Below, piece by piece: positions 45,600 through 57,257 of a stretch of DNA of 64,000 nucleotides (positions are counted from its first letter, which is position 1; each line of letters starts with the position of its first letter). The position numbers and the translations under genes were made by a program. The notes beneath the pieces were generated by a model. The model worked only from the letters and a program-made list of their open reading frames with translations. It did no database searches and was not told the DNA's origin. The stretch is from Carex sylvatica (lineage: Eukaryota; Streptophyta; Magnoliopsida; Poales; Cyperaceae). The DNA lies in assembly GCA_964058845.1 (NCBI GenBank), contig CAXKVR010000209.1, positions 50,136 through 114,135 of the forward strand, written 5' to 3'.

Positions 45600-48300
45600 A
45601 CTGTAGTATTCTATGTGATAACATTTGGTCTGAACTGGAACAATTATTATCTGGACACCTAGATGATTTTCGGAGTACTTTAAATTTCCAAAATAATAAA
45701 AATATTCCTCCAAAAGCAATTTCAACAATCATATAATAAAAATATAAGGGTGTAAATGTAATCCAGATTTAATCCATACTAATTTGGGACAAGACATAAT
45801 TTACATCCTCTTCATTTTCTTTCTTTACTGTCTTTCACTATTTTTTTGCTTTTTCTTCTTAACTTAGAAACAGAGCAACCGGATTTCTAATCTTTCAAGA
45901 TTACTTTTTGGTGCAATGCGTTTAGAATCTGTTGGACATTTTCTAATAATTCAGAAATATAATTTCAAGAAATTAATTCAAGAGATCAGTGCATTTATGC
46001 TTTTAAGATAAAATAGTGCCTTTAATTACGTTCACAGTTAATTCACTTTTTTTTTTTTTTTTTGCATTGATCACGCCAGTAGGCAAAAGATTACAACATG
46101 AGCATTTTATTTCATGTATAACCATAACACAGAAACAGAAATTATTATCTCATCTTGTCTTAGGAGAATTTTTTATTAATAGAAATTATTATTAAATGTT
46201 ATAAGAAAATATAAAGAGTAGCTGGAATTTTTGATGGCATAGATGGATCTGAAAAGAAAATTCAGCTCCAAACTTTGAACCGAGTTTGGAACAGAATTTC
46301 TCTTTTGGGCTCAAAAGTGACTTAATTTCTATTTAAAAAAATTCTAGCTATTTCTGTTTAATAAAAATTCCGGCTAGCATTTTTCAGCACATTCTCTATT
46401 TAAAAAAATATAGCAACTTTTTTTTAGTTAAAAAAAAATCCAAGTCATCTTTTTGAGAAAAAAAAATAACAATTTGAGTCCGAAAATAAATTTTGACTTC
46501 AAAACTTTGGAGCTGAATGTTTTTTTTCGGATCCATCTATATCATAAAAAAAAAAGCCAGCCTCCCATCCTTTTTCCTTAAATTATTTAATAATAATTTC
46601 TATTAATAAAAAGAATACTCTCACCATAGCATGGCTTATAAAATATCTAACTTCTGAATTGTCAAAATATATAACTAATTTCATTTAACTCTCTTCAAAT
46701 TATTTTTTTCTCGTACTGGAAAATAAATGTAGACAGAAAAAATGTGGCCAAGAGTATATTAAGAGTCATGAGCAATTTTTGTCATTTAGTGCGAACGAAA
46801 CCTCATAAAAAATCTTTAACCATTAATTGTTTAATTGATATTAATGAAAACAGTTGACTTAGTCAAATAGTGATACATTGAAACATATTTTTTAAAAGAG
46901 TCCTCATATTCCACTAATAGGAACACATAGAAACAAGGAAAGAAAAAGACAACTGAAAAAAAACTGAAAATAACAATAATTTATATCTCACCAAAGTTAT
47001 TTCAAACCAACTAGTCACGTCTTGTGCAATCTCCATGGCTAACGGCCTATGCGGTTTGCTATCTCCTCTAAAAATCCTTCTACATTTCTCCCTCCACAAA
47101 ATGAAACAGACTGTTGTCAGAATTTGTTTCAATTTTTTTTTCTTGAAGTGGAGAAACATTTAAACATATTGATTGGTCTAGCTTTTTTAAACTATCATAT
47201 TATTATTTTCAAAATCAATTGCTTCAAGTTGTTGCACATTATCATATTCAGAGATCATAAGTTGAAAAAAAAAAAAAATCCAAAAATATAACCATACATC
47301 AAAATAGATGTACCAGGCACAGAGCTCCACATACCATATAATACATCTTCTATCACTAAAAATAGATTTCCATCAATCGTCAATGATGAATTGGACTTCA
47401 CTCCACAGCTGAAAAAATCACATTAATTAAAGCAATTGCTTAAATTATATATACTGCACAAAAGAATCGTGATGTTATTATATGCTATAAGTCTGAATAT
47501 GTGCATATTCAATCAGACAACTTTAATTTGATCCTCATTTTGTTTTCAACATCTATGATGGCTACATTATTTATAAAGGTGGATAGCCATAAAATGCATG
47601 ACAAAATACCTCAAAGAACAAAAGACGATTACTTTGATATTGTGATGTAAACCATTCATGATAAATATATTTCTGATATTGACTCTCAGTTGTAAGTATT
47701 GTTAAAACAATTCAATCTAATACAGAACAGTGTGTCTGTATTTGTGTTAGTATGCATGTGTCTTGTTGGCATATAGGCACTGGTTTAGGTTTGCATCACC
47801 AATGTTACTAAGTGTTAAAAATTAGCAGCATCAACTTCAATAGCCCAGTAAAAATTTAGACGGAAGGCCCAAGTTCAATTACTTACTAGAATAATCAAGA
47901 ATACGAAACTAACTAGGCGGTGGAAAAAAAAACTAGACTATTCTATAGAAGACTAGGATATGTATATGAGTATCTTACTTGTAATTTCTAGATTAATACA
48001 AACCAACATTAGTCAAGTCGGTAGAAGAAATAATATGACTTATCTAGAAATTGTATAACCGACATTGTAGGAGTATAAATAGATAAGGGATGTGAGACGT
48101 GAGGGCGAGTGAAAAATATATCAAGGCTTTGTAAACCTTGTACTCCTCTTAAATAGTAAAAGAAATTAAAGTTATACATAAACTCCTCTCTTATAATATT
48201 CCACAATCCAATTTCAATTTCCAACACTGAGATGTATATTACTCGAAGAAATATGATTCAATGAGAATATTCGAAATAATATAGCAAAGAGATAATGTAC
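45600..48300. other. Downstream half of NLR duplication unit 2, gene-free
   Basis: It aligns with about 32450-34630. It contains a decayed LINE C-terminus on the minus strand (about 47159-46950: FILWREKCRRIFRG, a reverse-transcriptase zinc-binding tail) whose equivalent is at about 33340-33440, so the LINE insertion predates the duplication. Confidence 0.65.
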
Positions 48301-48369
48301 CTCGCAAATGACAATATCTTTAGGATTGCGCTGAGAAACACGAGATTTTGCAAGCTGAAATAAACTGAG

Positions 48370-48660
48370 TTAGGTGACAATACTTTCCGTGCTTCTGAAA
48401 ATACTTTCCGTGCTTTCAGAGATTAGGTGACAATACTTTCCGTGCTTCTGAAATAAACTGAGTTAGGTGACAATACTTTCCGTGATTAGGTGACAATACT
48501 TTCCGTACTTTCCGTGCTTTCCGTGCTTCTGAAATACTTTCCGTACTTTCTGAGATTAAGTGACAATACTTTCCGTACTTTCCGTGCTTTCCGTGCTTCT
48601 GAAATAAACTGAGTTAGGTGACAAATATTTTCCAATTTGTACATCCGGGATTTCAGAGAT
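48370..48660. repeat. Nested tandem repeat at the 3' end of NLR copy 2
   Basis: Units of about 27-45 bases (GACAATACTTTCCGTGCTTC with GAGATTAGGTGACAA) and a 9-base sub-unit ACTTTCCGT are repeated about a dozen times. Each unit is a piece of the antisense of the codons for QKHGKYCHLIS at the gene's own 3' end; copy 1 has that sequence once. Confidence 0.88.
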
Positions 48661-51600
48661 TAGGTGACAATACTTTCCGTGCTTCTGAAAATCCCTCTCC
48701 AAGAGGGGACACCCACTGATCTCTAAATAATCAAGGCTCCTTAATCGCTGTAATAGGTCTTCTGGCAGGATCATTATTTTGGGGCAATTCTGAATTATAA
48801 GAGACTTGAGCGCTTCAAGCCCTTGCATCCCTTCCGGCAGAGATGAAAGGTTCATGCAATCATAAATGCCGAGCATTTCAAGAGCAGTGAGGCCTCCAAT
48901 GCTCGATGGAAGGGAGTTCAAACTTTCACATGAAGAAATTAATAGCTTTTGGAGAGCCACCAAGCTACCTAACTGTTCCGGTAAGCTTTCCAAACTTTTG
49001 CAGCTATAAATGTTGAGCACTTGAAGGGCAGTGAGGCCTCCAATACTTGATGGAAAGGAATTCAAACTTTCACAACACTCAATTTCCAACTCTTTGAGAG
49101 CCACCAAGTTACCAAACCATTCCGGTAAGCTTTCCAGTTTTCGGGAACCCCAAATTTTCAAATTCTCAAGAGATATAGGGAGTTCAGGAACTTCAACCAC
49201 ATTTGGACAATATGTGATTTCTAGAGATTCAAGTTTGGGTAGTAGCATTTGCTGACATGACATCTTTGGTGGTGGCTTTGATCTTGATTGGAGAAAGTTT
49301 TTGCAAGAAGAAACTTCCATAATTCGTAAGCAATTTAAATTACTGAGCTCTTCCTCTGGCCAAGAGGTAAGACTGTCGCAGTGTACGATGTAAAGAGATT
49401 CAATAAATGTGAAGCACTTCCACAACCACAGGGGTGAGTTGGATCGAATAGATGAGAACCAAAAGTTGCTTGATTCGATATATAGTTTTCGAAGAGCTGT
49501 AGCATTAACATCAACACTCAGCTTTCCACATTCTCCTTCATCGTCTTTTGGTGGTATGATGTGGTTGAATCCACAGATAGTTAACTCCTCGAGATACAAC
49601 CAAGGATTAAGGGATAGAGATTCCCAAGGTTTAAAAGAGAGAGTTTCTTCAACAATATTTTCCCTTCCACCTCTGCTTTCAAGGGTGAGTCTCCGGACAT
49701 TTGTTATTCCAGTTGCAAGGCTTGACAGGGTATTGTTTCCAACAATTGTCATCTCTTCCAGTTTAGGTGTGACAGGTATGGCATTTAGTTTGGGACAGTT
49801 GAAGATCGACAGCTCACTTAGCACAGGAAAAATCAGTGATGTCTTTCCTCCAACATCGTCTTCACACCAGCAATCCAAATTTGACATTTCTCGTAAAAAG
49901 AAGGATTTTAAAGCTGGAAAAGTGATGTGTGCATCTTCACACCCTTCCGCACTCATAAATACACCACAACAGAGATGCTGCAAATTATCCATAGACTCTA
50001 TCTTCAAGATTTGGAGAAGAGGTAGCCTATGTAATGGTGGTAAATTGATGCACCTTCTGCATTCATCTATATACAGCTCAACTAGATTTTCCAGCACATT
50101 CATCCAGATAGGAAACTTGTCACCTCTGTATTTTATGATTTTCAAAACCTTTAATTTATTACAAGGTTTAAGAGCATCCAACACCTCAAAATCAACCACC
50201 ACTGCCTCTGAACCATTAGATCTGACACCCTCTAAATCATTGTCCGGCATTCCCCAACTTAGCACCAAATGATCCAAATTTTGTTTAGATTCCATATTTA
50301 CTTCTCTTGCTTCTCTAGCACTCTCAACTTCTCCTAGATTGTACACCTCTAGTTGGCCGCCTAGATTTAAGGTCTTGAGCTCACCAATTTTATTCCCATC
50401 ACGGGTGCCAACTATGTAGTATGTTAGTGTTTGTAAATATTTTAGTTCTCCGAGGCCTGGTGGTGTGCACTTCAATCCATCACAATTTTCAATGTGGAGA
50501 TGCCGAAGGCTCATCATATATCTCATTCCTTCAGGTAGTTCTGAAAGATTATAACAATTAGAGAGCCTTAGAACTTGCAAAAGATAAAGTGTGGTAATTG
50601 CTTCTGGTATTGTTTTCATACCCTGTCTCGAAAGATCAAGATATCTCATGTGCTTCATCCTTCTGGGGGTAATCATAGTGTCTCCAAGAGAACATCGTGA
50701 CAAGTCAAACACTCGTAAGAAGTTAGATTTCACAAATTCAATTTTCAGCACATTGGAATACCCGTCTGAAATTAGAGTGCGGGCAGCAGGATGACATTGA
50801 ATGACATCATTAATATCCTTGGGAAATTCTCTCAGAAAGATATGTCGCTTATTATGTTGTAAATTATTATTAATTTGTAATGGCTCTAGCAAAGAGAGAC
50901 ATTCATCTCTCATTACTGATTGTGCAAGATCGTGCATAAGATCGTGCATTTTGCACGTGGTCTGAGAGCAATATCCATATCTTCGGAATGGGTCACGGAA
51001 AACTTGCTCAACATCTTGGAAGAAGGACCTCCAAACCAACTCGTTGAAAATATCAATACCTGTCATTTCAAGATCACCCGACTCGTCGGATGGAATAAAT
51101 CCATGGACCATCCATAACTGCACCAGCTTCTCTTTTTCCATCACATAATCTTTTGGAAACACTGCACAGAAAGCAAAACATTGTTTCATGTATGAAGACA
51201 AGTGGTTGTAGCTTAGCCTCAATACAGGTAAAACCTCATTATTTTTCCATGTCGTGCTTTGTTTGAGTACTGCTAACCACTCACGCTCCTCTTGCTTATA
51301 ACTCATTAAGCTACCAAGTGTTTTAATGGCTAGTGGTAGCCCCCCACAATTCTGAACCAACTTCCTGCCAATCTCAACCAGCTGTGGGTGTTCCTTTACC
51401 CCCTTGCTAAATGCTCTCTTTTGAAACACCCTCCATGAATCCTCCTCACCTAAGCATCCCAATTTATAACTGTCTACTGCACTCATTATTGTAGCCACTC
51501 TACCGCTCCTTGTGGTAACTAGTACAGTGCTCCCTAGATCACCACAGTTCAATAGGACTCTTAGTTGTTCCCACTTACTCACATTTTCATTCCAAACATC

Positions 51601-52431
51601 ATCCAATACTAAAAGATATCGCTTTCCGCTTATCTCCTGGCGTAAACGACTCTGGAGCAGCTCCATGTTGTTACGAGGAACATTGCAGTCCCCTTTAACT
51701 ATGGAATCAATGATCAGTTTTGCGACAAGTGCAACATCAAATTCCTCAGACACACAAACCCATACGAGTAATTTGAAGTGCTCTTTTATCCTAGGATCAT
51801 TGTAGGCCAGTTGGGCAAGGGTGGTTTTTCCAAGTCCACCCATGCCGACTACCGGCAGGACCGTCAGATTCTCAGTTGGACTCACCTCAATCAACAATTT
51901 CACTAAGTTTTCCTTGTCATGCCCCCTTCCTTCCACCTCTGACTCAATTACATAAGAATGGGTTCTATCACGGTCAACAACTCGCCCTTGCCCTTGCCGG
52001 CTTGGAACAAATTTGAACATCTCCATCTGAGTGACCAGCTTATCAATCCTTCCTACAATCTCCTTCAACTTTCTACTCATTTTCAATCGAAACAGAACTG
52101 AATTTTCAAGGGAGAAAAAGCCACTTACGTTCCCGGCCTTGTGGCCGCGTCTCACAGCATCCCGGCGCAGCTCCTCATAACGGAACTCATCAAGAACATC
52201 ATCAGCATCATAGGCAGCTGATTTCATCTTGGCCAGCCAGGATTTCACAGACGGTTTAGCATCCCCTTGCTCCTCAGCATCGGTAAGTACGTCCTGTACC
52301 TCGAGCAGCTTGTCTTCGAGCCTCTTGCGCTGGTCACCAATGCCCCACATCTCGCTAATCCTCTGCACCAGTAAGTCTGTTGATTTCTGCACCACGATTG
52401 GAACCAGAGCTGATAGCAGCAGGTCTGCCAT
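48556..52431 (-). CDS. CC-NB-ARC-LRR disease resistance protein (RGA-type NLR), copy 2
   Basis: This 1291-residue intracellular immune receptor is in one uninterrupted frame. The start is the ATG at 52431 (MADLLL), which matches the sister; an 8-residue longer reading would need GTG. Coiled-coil domain with DADDVLDEF at 75-83; NB-ARC with GMGGLGKTT at 196-204, kinase-2 LLVLDDVW at 273-280, GLPLA at 364-368 and MHD at 495-497; then a long LRR. All key motifs are intact. Compared with copy 1 the nucleotide-binding region differs much more than most of the LRR, which has an extra five residues or so near CGVFMSAEG. After IPDVQIG the C-terminus is replaced by a repeat-encoded tail ending in three Thr-Glu-Ser units, because the reading frame enters the tandem repeat at 48370-48660. 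Confidence 0.94.
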   Translation of the reverse strand: MADLLLSALVPIVVQKSTDLLVQRISEMWGIGDQRKRLEDKLLEVQDVLTDAEEQGDAKPSVKSWLAKMKSAAYDADDVLDEFRYEELRRDAVRRGHKAGNVSGFFSLENSVLFRLKMSRKLKEIVGRIDKLVTQMEMFKFVPSRQGQGRVVDRDRTHSYVIESEVEGRGHDKENLVKLLIEVSPTENLTVLPVVGMGGLGKTTLAQLAYNDPRIKEHFKLLVWVCVSEEFDVALVAKLIIDSIVKGDCNVPRNNMELLQSRLRQEISGKRYLLVLDDVWNENVSKWEQLRVLLNCGDLGSTVLVTTRSGRVATIMSAVDSYKLGCLGEEDSWRVFQKRAFSKGVKEHPQLVEIGRKLVQNCGGLPLAIKTLGSLMSYKQEEREWLAVLKQSTTWKNNEVLPVLRLSYNHLSSYMKQCFAFCAVFPKDYVMEKEKLVQLWMVHGFIPSDESGDLEMTGIDIFNELVWRSFFQDVEQVFRDPFRRYGYCSQTTCKMHDLMHDLAQSVMRDECLSLLEPLQINNNLQHNKRHIFLREFPKDINDVIQCHPAARTLISDGYSNVLKIEFVKSNFLRVFDLSRCSLGDTMITPRRMKHMRYLDLSRQGMKTIPEAITTLYLLQVLRLSNCYNLSELPEGMRYMMSLRHLHIENCDGLKCTPPGLGELKYLQTLTYYIVGTRDGNKIGELKTLNLGGQLEVYNLGEVESAREAREVNMESKQNLDHLVLSWGMPDNDLEGVRSNGSEAVVVDFEVLDALKPCNKLKVLKIIKYRGDKFPIWMNVLENLVELYIDECRRCINLPPLHRLPLLQILKIESMDNLQHLCCGVFMSAEGCEDAHITFPALKSFFLREMSNLDCWCEDDVGGKTSLIFPVLSELSIFNCPKLNAIPVTPKLEEMTIVGNNTLSSLATGITNVRRLTLESRGGRENIVEETLSFKPWESLSLNPWLYLEELTICGFNHIIPPKDDEGECGKLSVDVNATALRKLYIESSNFWFSSIRSNSPLWLWKCFTFIESLYIVHCDSLTSWPEEELSNLNCLRIMEVSSCKNFLQSRSKPPPKMSCQQMLLPKLESLEITYCPNVVEVPELPISLENLKIWGSRKLESLPEWFGNLVALKELEIECCESLNSFPSSIGGLTALQVLNIYSCKSLESLPEQLGSLVALQKLLISSCESLNSLPSSIGGLTALEMLGIYDCMNLSSLPEGMQGLEALKSLIIQNCPKIMILPEDLLQRLRSLDYLEISGCPLLERDFQKHGKYCHLISEIPDVQIGKYLSPNSVYFRSTESTESTESIVT

Positions 52432-53699
52432 GGTTGAATTGGAAGTGTACTTCACAAGAGTTAATTTTAAGAATGTTTTTTTAGTCTCAGAGCAGAATGG
52501 TTTTGGTGAGAAGAAAATATGAGAATTGGGTTAATGAAAGGGAAATAGAGTACTGGAGGGATGCAAAGTTTGAGATTCTTTACTTTTTAATCTTTTGTTC
52601 ATTGCTTCAATCATAGTGCGAATTATTTTTAAAAGCTCGGCGTGATTTGTCCAACAGGAATATAGATCATCTGTGTACATATGTTGACACATGTTGCATG
52701 TAGCGAACTTCTGACAGATGGGGTCGGCAAGCAACATGAAGTTTACGAAATAGTTTTACAATTATAATGACAAAAAGAAACCGCTGATTTGGTTTAATGG
52801 CACAAGTATAAAATATATAAAAGAAATATTACATTTTGAATTTGTTTAGAACAAGATCAACATAATGAAAAATCACATTTAGTTGTAGATTTAATTTGAT
52901 AATTTAGTTAGGATCAATTTTATATTTTGGCAGTTTAATTTGGGTCAAGTGCTCATTTTGGGAGTTCTTCCATTCTGAGTATTCATGTCAGACGAATATG
53001 AAAATAAAGTCAGATAATTTGCACGGTTGGAATTTAATTAGGGTCCTTAATTTGTATATGTTGACAGTTTAATTTTTTTCAAATTGAGGATAAATTTTCA
53101 AATTTATTGTTAATGGTTATTTTTTTCTGCAAAAAATATTGTGATAATATCAATGATATATTCTGGAGATTTCAAACTCCCTGTGAAGCACGCGTCATGA
53201 CTTGAGCTATTATAACTTTTACTAAACAAATATGTGGCATGTGGTATAAAATATATAAGATCAATAATTCAGAATAATTTTCTGAAAATTTCAATCAAAT
53301 TTATTATGGGAAATAAAAAATATTTTCATAAATGATTAATTGTTTTTTTTTTTTTGTAATTTTGTATTAAAAATATTATCAGACTGCTTGTATATGATAA
53401 TTGGTATACCAGTATGGAAAACCCTAGGAACCATATCCATTCAATGAGATCGATACCGTGTGACAGGCAGCTACTTGTCAATTTTGAGAGAAGTTGCCAT
53501 ACAAAATCAAAAAGGGTGAATTGGATTCTTTCTTGTTAACAGAGTGAATTGGCTTTTAATTAGTACGCCTTTTACTTTTCAAAAAAGATATTCTAATTCT
53601 TTGCTTCTACCTCTCACGCTACATCCATTTATTACAGTGTTTGCTTTACTTAATTCTGGGGTCATCCAATTAAATTCTAGGGAAGGAAAATACTTGGTA
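52432..53699. other. Upstream flank of NLR copy 2
   Basis: It aligns with 38493-39440 (promoter side of copy 1) up to about 53540, including GAGATCGATA and AAAAGGGTGAATTGGATTC. It probably contains the NLR promoter; no specific element could be assigned. Confidence 0.6.
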
Positions 53700-54190
53700 A
53701 TTATTGGGGAAATTAATGTTATGTATACGAATCACATGTTCAATAAATTCAAACAATAATTTAATTCTGTAAAAAACAAATTTAACAAGGTTTACATATA
53801 TCTGTAATTTTCATCATGTTTAATTGAGGTCTAAACTGTAGAGTTTTAAGCATCAATTATTCAGTCAAACGTAAAATAACTAGGGTATATGAATTAAGTT
53901 CACATATATTTATACTTTTTGTTTTTTGTTTATGTTTGATCTATGTCTGTGTTCAATGGTATTTAAAAATTGTAATTTCTTAATGAATTCGGTATCATAT
54001 GCTACTTTTCAACAAAAAAATCAGCCAGTATTGGTACAACCTTGAACTTTGACCTTTACATAACATGATTTTTCAGTCATACAATAGCTGTTTGACACAG
54101 ATTGAGAAAACAAAACACATTTCAATGAACGACTTTGAATTTCAAATTTTTAGTAATTAACATTTGTGATCAATTAAGTGTAAATGACAT
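53700..54190. repeat. Direct duplication, copy A (empty site)
   Basis: It shares TTGGGGAAATTAATGTTATG through GATCAATTAAGTGTAAATGAC with 54731-55994. It lacks the element found in copy B: at 54047 the sequence runs straight through CTTTGACCTTTACATAAC. Confidence 0.8.
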
Positions 54191-54730
54191 CCTGGCCTTA
54201 TGCTGATCCACCTATTTTAGCTGGTATCCACACTAAATTGCCTAAACCATTGGGGCATGAAAATAATTAACCAAACAGGACCTGAATAACTATTCAAGGG
54301 AAGAGGATCTAGTTCTGGTACCAACCACTGGGTCTGGACCAGACTTAAATGATGCTGACTTCTGAGTAGAGTCTGAAATTGCCAGAAACTATATATTATA
54401 TGATATATGTTGGAAGTTCTAGTTAATATATATATATTTTTTTTATGTAATCTAGCAGATAGTGTACCATTTTGGTACCAGAACAGTACTTTTGATGAAA
54501 GAGAAATCGGTGAGTGCTACCCACTTTATTCAAAAAAAAAAAAGGACCCTCAATAAATATGAAGATTTGGAATTTAATGAATTTTTGTTGAACTTCTTCT
54601 TTTGTTAATACTATATCTTTATTAATTCTGCGATCTCCTATTTGCTTACTGGAATTAGGCCAACATGATCGATGAACTCAGTCATACTTACTTCTTTTTT
54701 TATTAAAACAAACAAATATGAAACAAATTT

Positions 54731-55994
54731 ATTGGGGAAATTAATGTTATGTATACGAATCACATGTTCAATATATAAATTCAAACAATCATTTAATTAT
54801 GTAAAAACAAATTTAACAAAGTTTACATATATCTGTAATTTTCATCATGTTTAATTGAGGTTTAAACTGTAGAGTTTTAAGCATCAATTATTCAGTCAAA
54901 CGTAAAATAACTAGGTTATATGAATTAAGTTAACATATATTTATATTTTGTTTTTTTTGTTTATGTTTGATCTATGTTTGTGTTCAATGGTGTGTAAAAA
55001 TTGTAATTTCTTTAATGAATTTGGTAGCATATGCTACTTTTCAACAAAAAATCAGCCACTACTGGTACAAGTACAACCTTGAACTTTGTACCATGGTTTG
55101 GATTTTGGAAACTCGGCCGATTCCGAGTCAACTCGGATCGCGGTGTTTTTCATGCTCATGCAATTTTTTTTAGCAAAATTCGGTTGAATAGTGTTTGACT
55201 CGGCCAAGTTATCATATTTTCAGGCCGAGTCAACCTGAATTTGGCCTAGTCTGTTTGAGTCTAGCCGACTCAACAATTTTTTTTAATTATTTTTAAATGC
55301 TTACTCAATAAATGATAATAATGCTCAATAGATAATGAGTGAAATAAAAAATCATCAGTGAATTACTATACATTCCAAATTCTGGTGGTTAATAAGTGCA
55401 TTGCAAAAAAAAACGACTGAAAGAAAAGAAACTAATGGAGATTTTCGCCAATAGAGAATTCATTGCATCTATTTATAACCAAGAACTAATTGCATAAATT
55501 ATGAAATGACTGCACAAACAAAAAAAAATACATAAACAATAAAATATTACATAATTAATAACAAAGTTAATATGTTTAAATACACGTAACTATATTTAAA
55601 AAGTGTGTTTTATTTGTAATGCTTGTATTACATTATGTAACTAGTGGATATTTTGAGTGTAATATTATCTTAATATAGTTTTTTTACAAATTATTTTTTA
55701 TCAATTTTTTTCTATTTTTGATTACAAAATAAACTTCTGCCAAAAACATCCAAGTTACCGATCTAATTCTTTCAATTTTAGCCGATTCATTTGATTCTGA
55801 TTCCACAGTCAAAATTCAGATTCAGATTCTGAGTTTTAGAATCATGCTTTGTACCTTTACATAACACGATTTCTCAGTCATACAATAGCTGTCTGCCATA
55901 GACAGAAAACAAAACATATTTCAATGAACGACTTTAGAATTTCAATTATTTTTGTCAGTAATTAAAATTGTGATCGATTAAGTATAAATGACTT
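54731..55994. repeat. Direct duplication, copy B (interrupted)
   Basis: It matches copy A over 54731-55091 and 55847-55994; the 755 bases between are a hAT-like element. AT-rich and non-coding. 54191-54730 between the copies holds nothing recognisable. Confidence 0.8.
55092..55846. mobile_element. hAT-like non-autonomous element, ACTCGG motif type
   Basis: It is flanked by a perfect 8-bp duplication CTTTGTAC (55084-55091; 55847-55854). It begins CATGGTTTGGATTTTGG and its inverted right end reads CATGATTCTAAAACTCAG. Left subterminal region repeats ACTCGG / GAGTCAACTCGG; the right has AGATTC and GATTC words. Non-coding AT-rich centre. Confidence 0.8.
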
Positions 55995-56078
55995 GAAAAT
56001 TTCCAATCTTGATTATGATTAGAACACGAAATTTTTGTAAGTCCTTAATTTAGTAAGTTAAAATTTGCTTTGAAGAAT

Positions 56079-57257
56079 TGATTAATTCGGTAGTCTTCTT
56101 TCTTACTCCCTAAGTGGGTAATTAATAGAATCATGTTCCTTTTTATGGGGTCAAATCGAGACAAGGAAAGGGATCCCACTGGTTAGGTGGTCAACAGTTG
56201 TTCTTCCAAAAATAAATGGAGGAATGGAGATATCTAACTTAGAGGTTCGAAACCAAGCATTGTTACTGCGTTGGTGGTGGAGACTATATCGATGCCCAGA
56301 CACATTATGGGCTCAAGTCGTAATAACTCTCAAATCAACAACTAGAAACCAAATGCATCATATCTGGATGCGCAATGGTTCATTTTTTTGGATGCAACTC
56401 CTTAAAATTAGGCCTCTGTTTGATTGGAGCACGCAATGGCAAATTGGTACAGGGCAAAAAATTTCATACTGATTTGATTCGTGGTCCAGTACAATCATGG
56501 CTTCAATAGAAGCACCGGTACCGGCTAATAGAAAATGGTCCTTGCACATGGCAGTGCAAAATAGCTTACAAGACAACACTATTCTGAATTCTGGAAATCA
56601 AGATCTACTAATTTGGCGATGGAACAAGAATCAAGAATACACAGCTAAATCATTCTATGATATCATGGTGGCGGGTGGGAAAACAGATTGCCAGTTTGAG
56701 TTCATTTGACATCTTGCAATTCCACCTACAGTTCGGGTATTTTCCTATTTATGCCTGAGAGATAAATTGCTAACTCATCACAGAATGGCTAGAAGAGGGT
56801 TTCATTGTGATCTACAGTGTGTAGTGTGTCCAACAGGTCTAGAAGAAACTGCCTTACACCTCTTCTTCTATTGCAACTTTGCAAAATCAGTGTGGTACAA
56901 ACTATCTAGACTAACAGGGTTCAACTTCCTGCGACGTGGGAATTCAATTCAGAGCATGTTACTCAACTCACAGCAGACATGTAGAAGTAAAGCAGTAGCT
57001 AGAAGATGTGCAGTATATTTTTTGGCTTACTGTTGGTACATTTGGAGAAACCGCAATGGCATCATCTTTGAGGGTCGTGGAGAGGAACCTTCAATAATAG
57101 CAGATAGAGTGTACCGAGAAGTTCAGATGTGGCTCAGATACTGTTAAAGTATAGGCTGTCCAATGCATAATAGTTGTTATTTTGATCTATCTATGTAGTA
57201 CTTTCTAATAACTTATGTATTTACACTGATAGCTACTATCAGATTTTCAAAACAAAA
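56079..57257 (+). pseudogene. 5'-truncated LINE, reverse transcriptase C-terminus with two stops
   Basis: An 18-bp direct repeat AAATTTGCTTTGAAGAAT (56061-56078; 57258-57275) brackets it, with a short A-rich tail (TTTTCAAAACAAAAAAA) on the right. One reading frame from about 56175 to 57147 encodes the end of ORF2: VVLPKINGGMEISNLEVRNQ, ALLLRWWWRLY, IWRWNKNQEYTAKSFYDIM, then the zinc-binding region (RMARRGFHCDLQCVVCP, ETALHLFFYCNFAKSVW) and CWYIWRNRNGIIF. TGA stops at 56470 and 56707 interrupt it. The catalytic reverse transcriptase part is missing. Confidence 0.88.

Noticed and set aside
48370..48660. Possible CRISPR-like array
   Set aside because: Units are contiguous, variable in length and nested with no unique spacers; it is a plant tandem repeat. 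The 21-bp array at 7559-7615 was rejected for the same reason.
49409..50272. 287-codon plus-strand frame antisense to NLR copy 2
   Set aside because: Same LRR shadow; no recognisable protein features.
52432..52455. 8-residue extension of NLR copy 2
   Set aside because: It needs a GTG start; the ATG at 52431 aligns with the start of copy 1.
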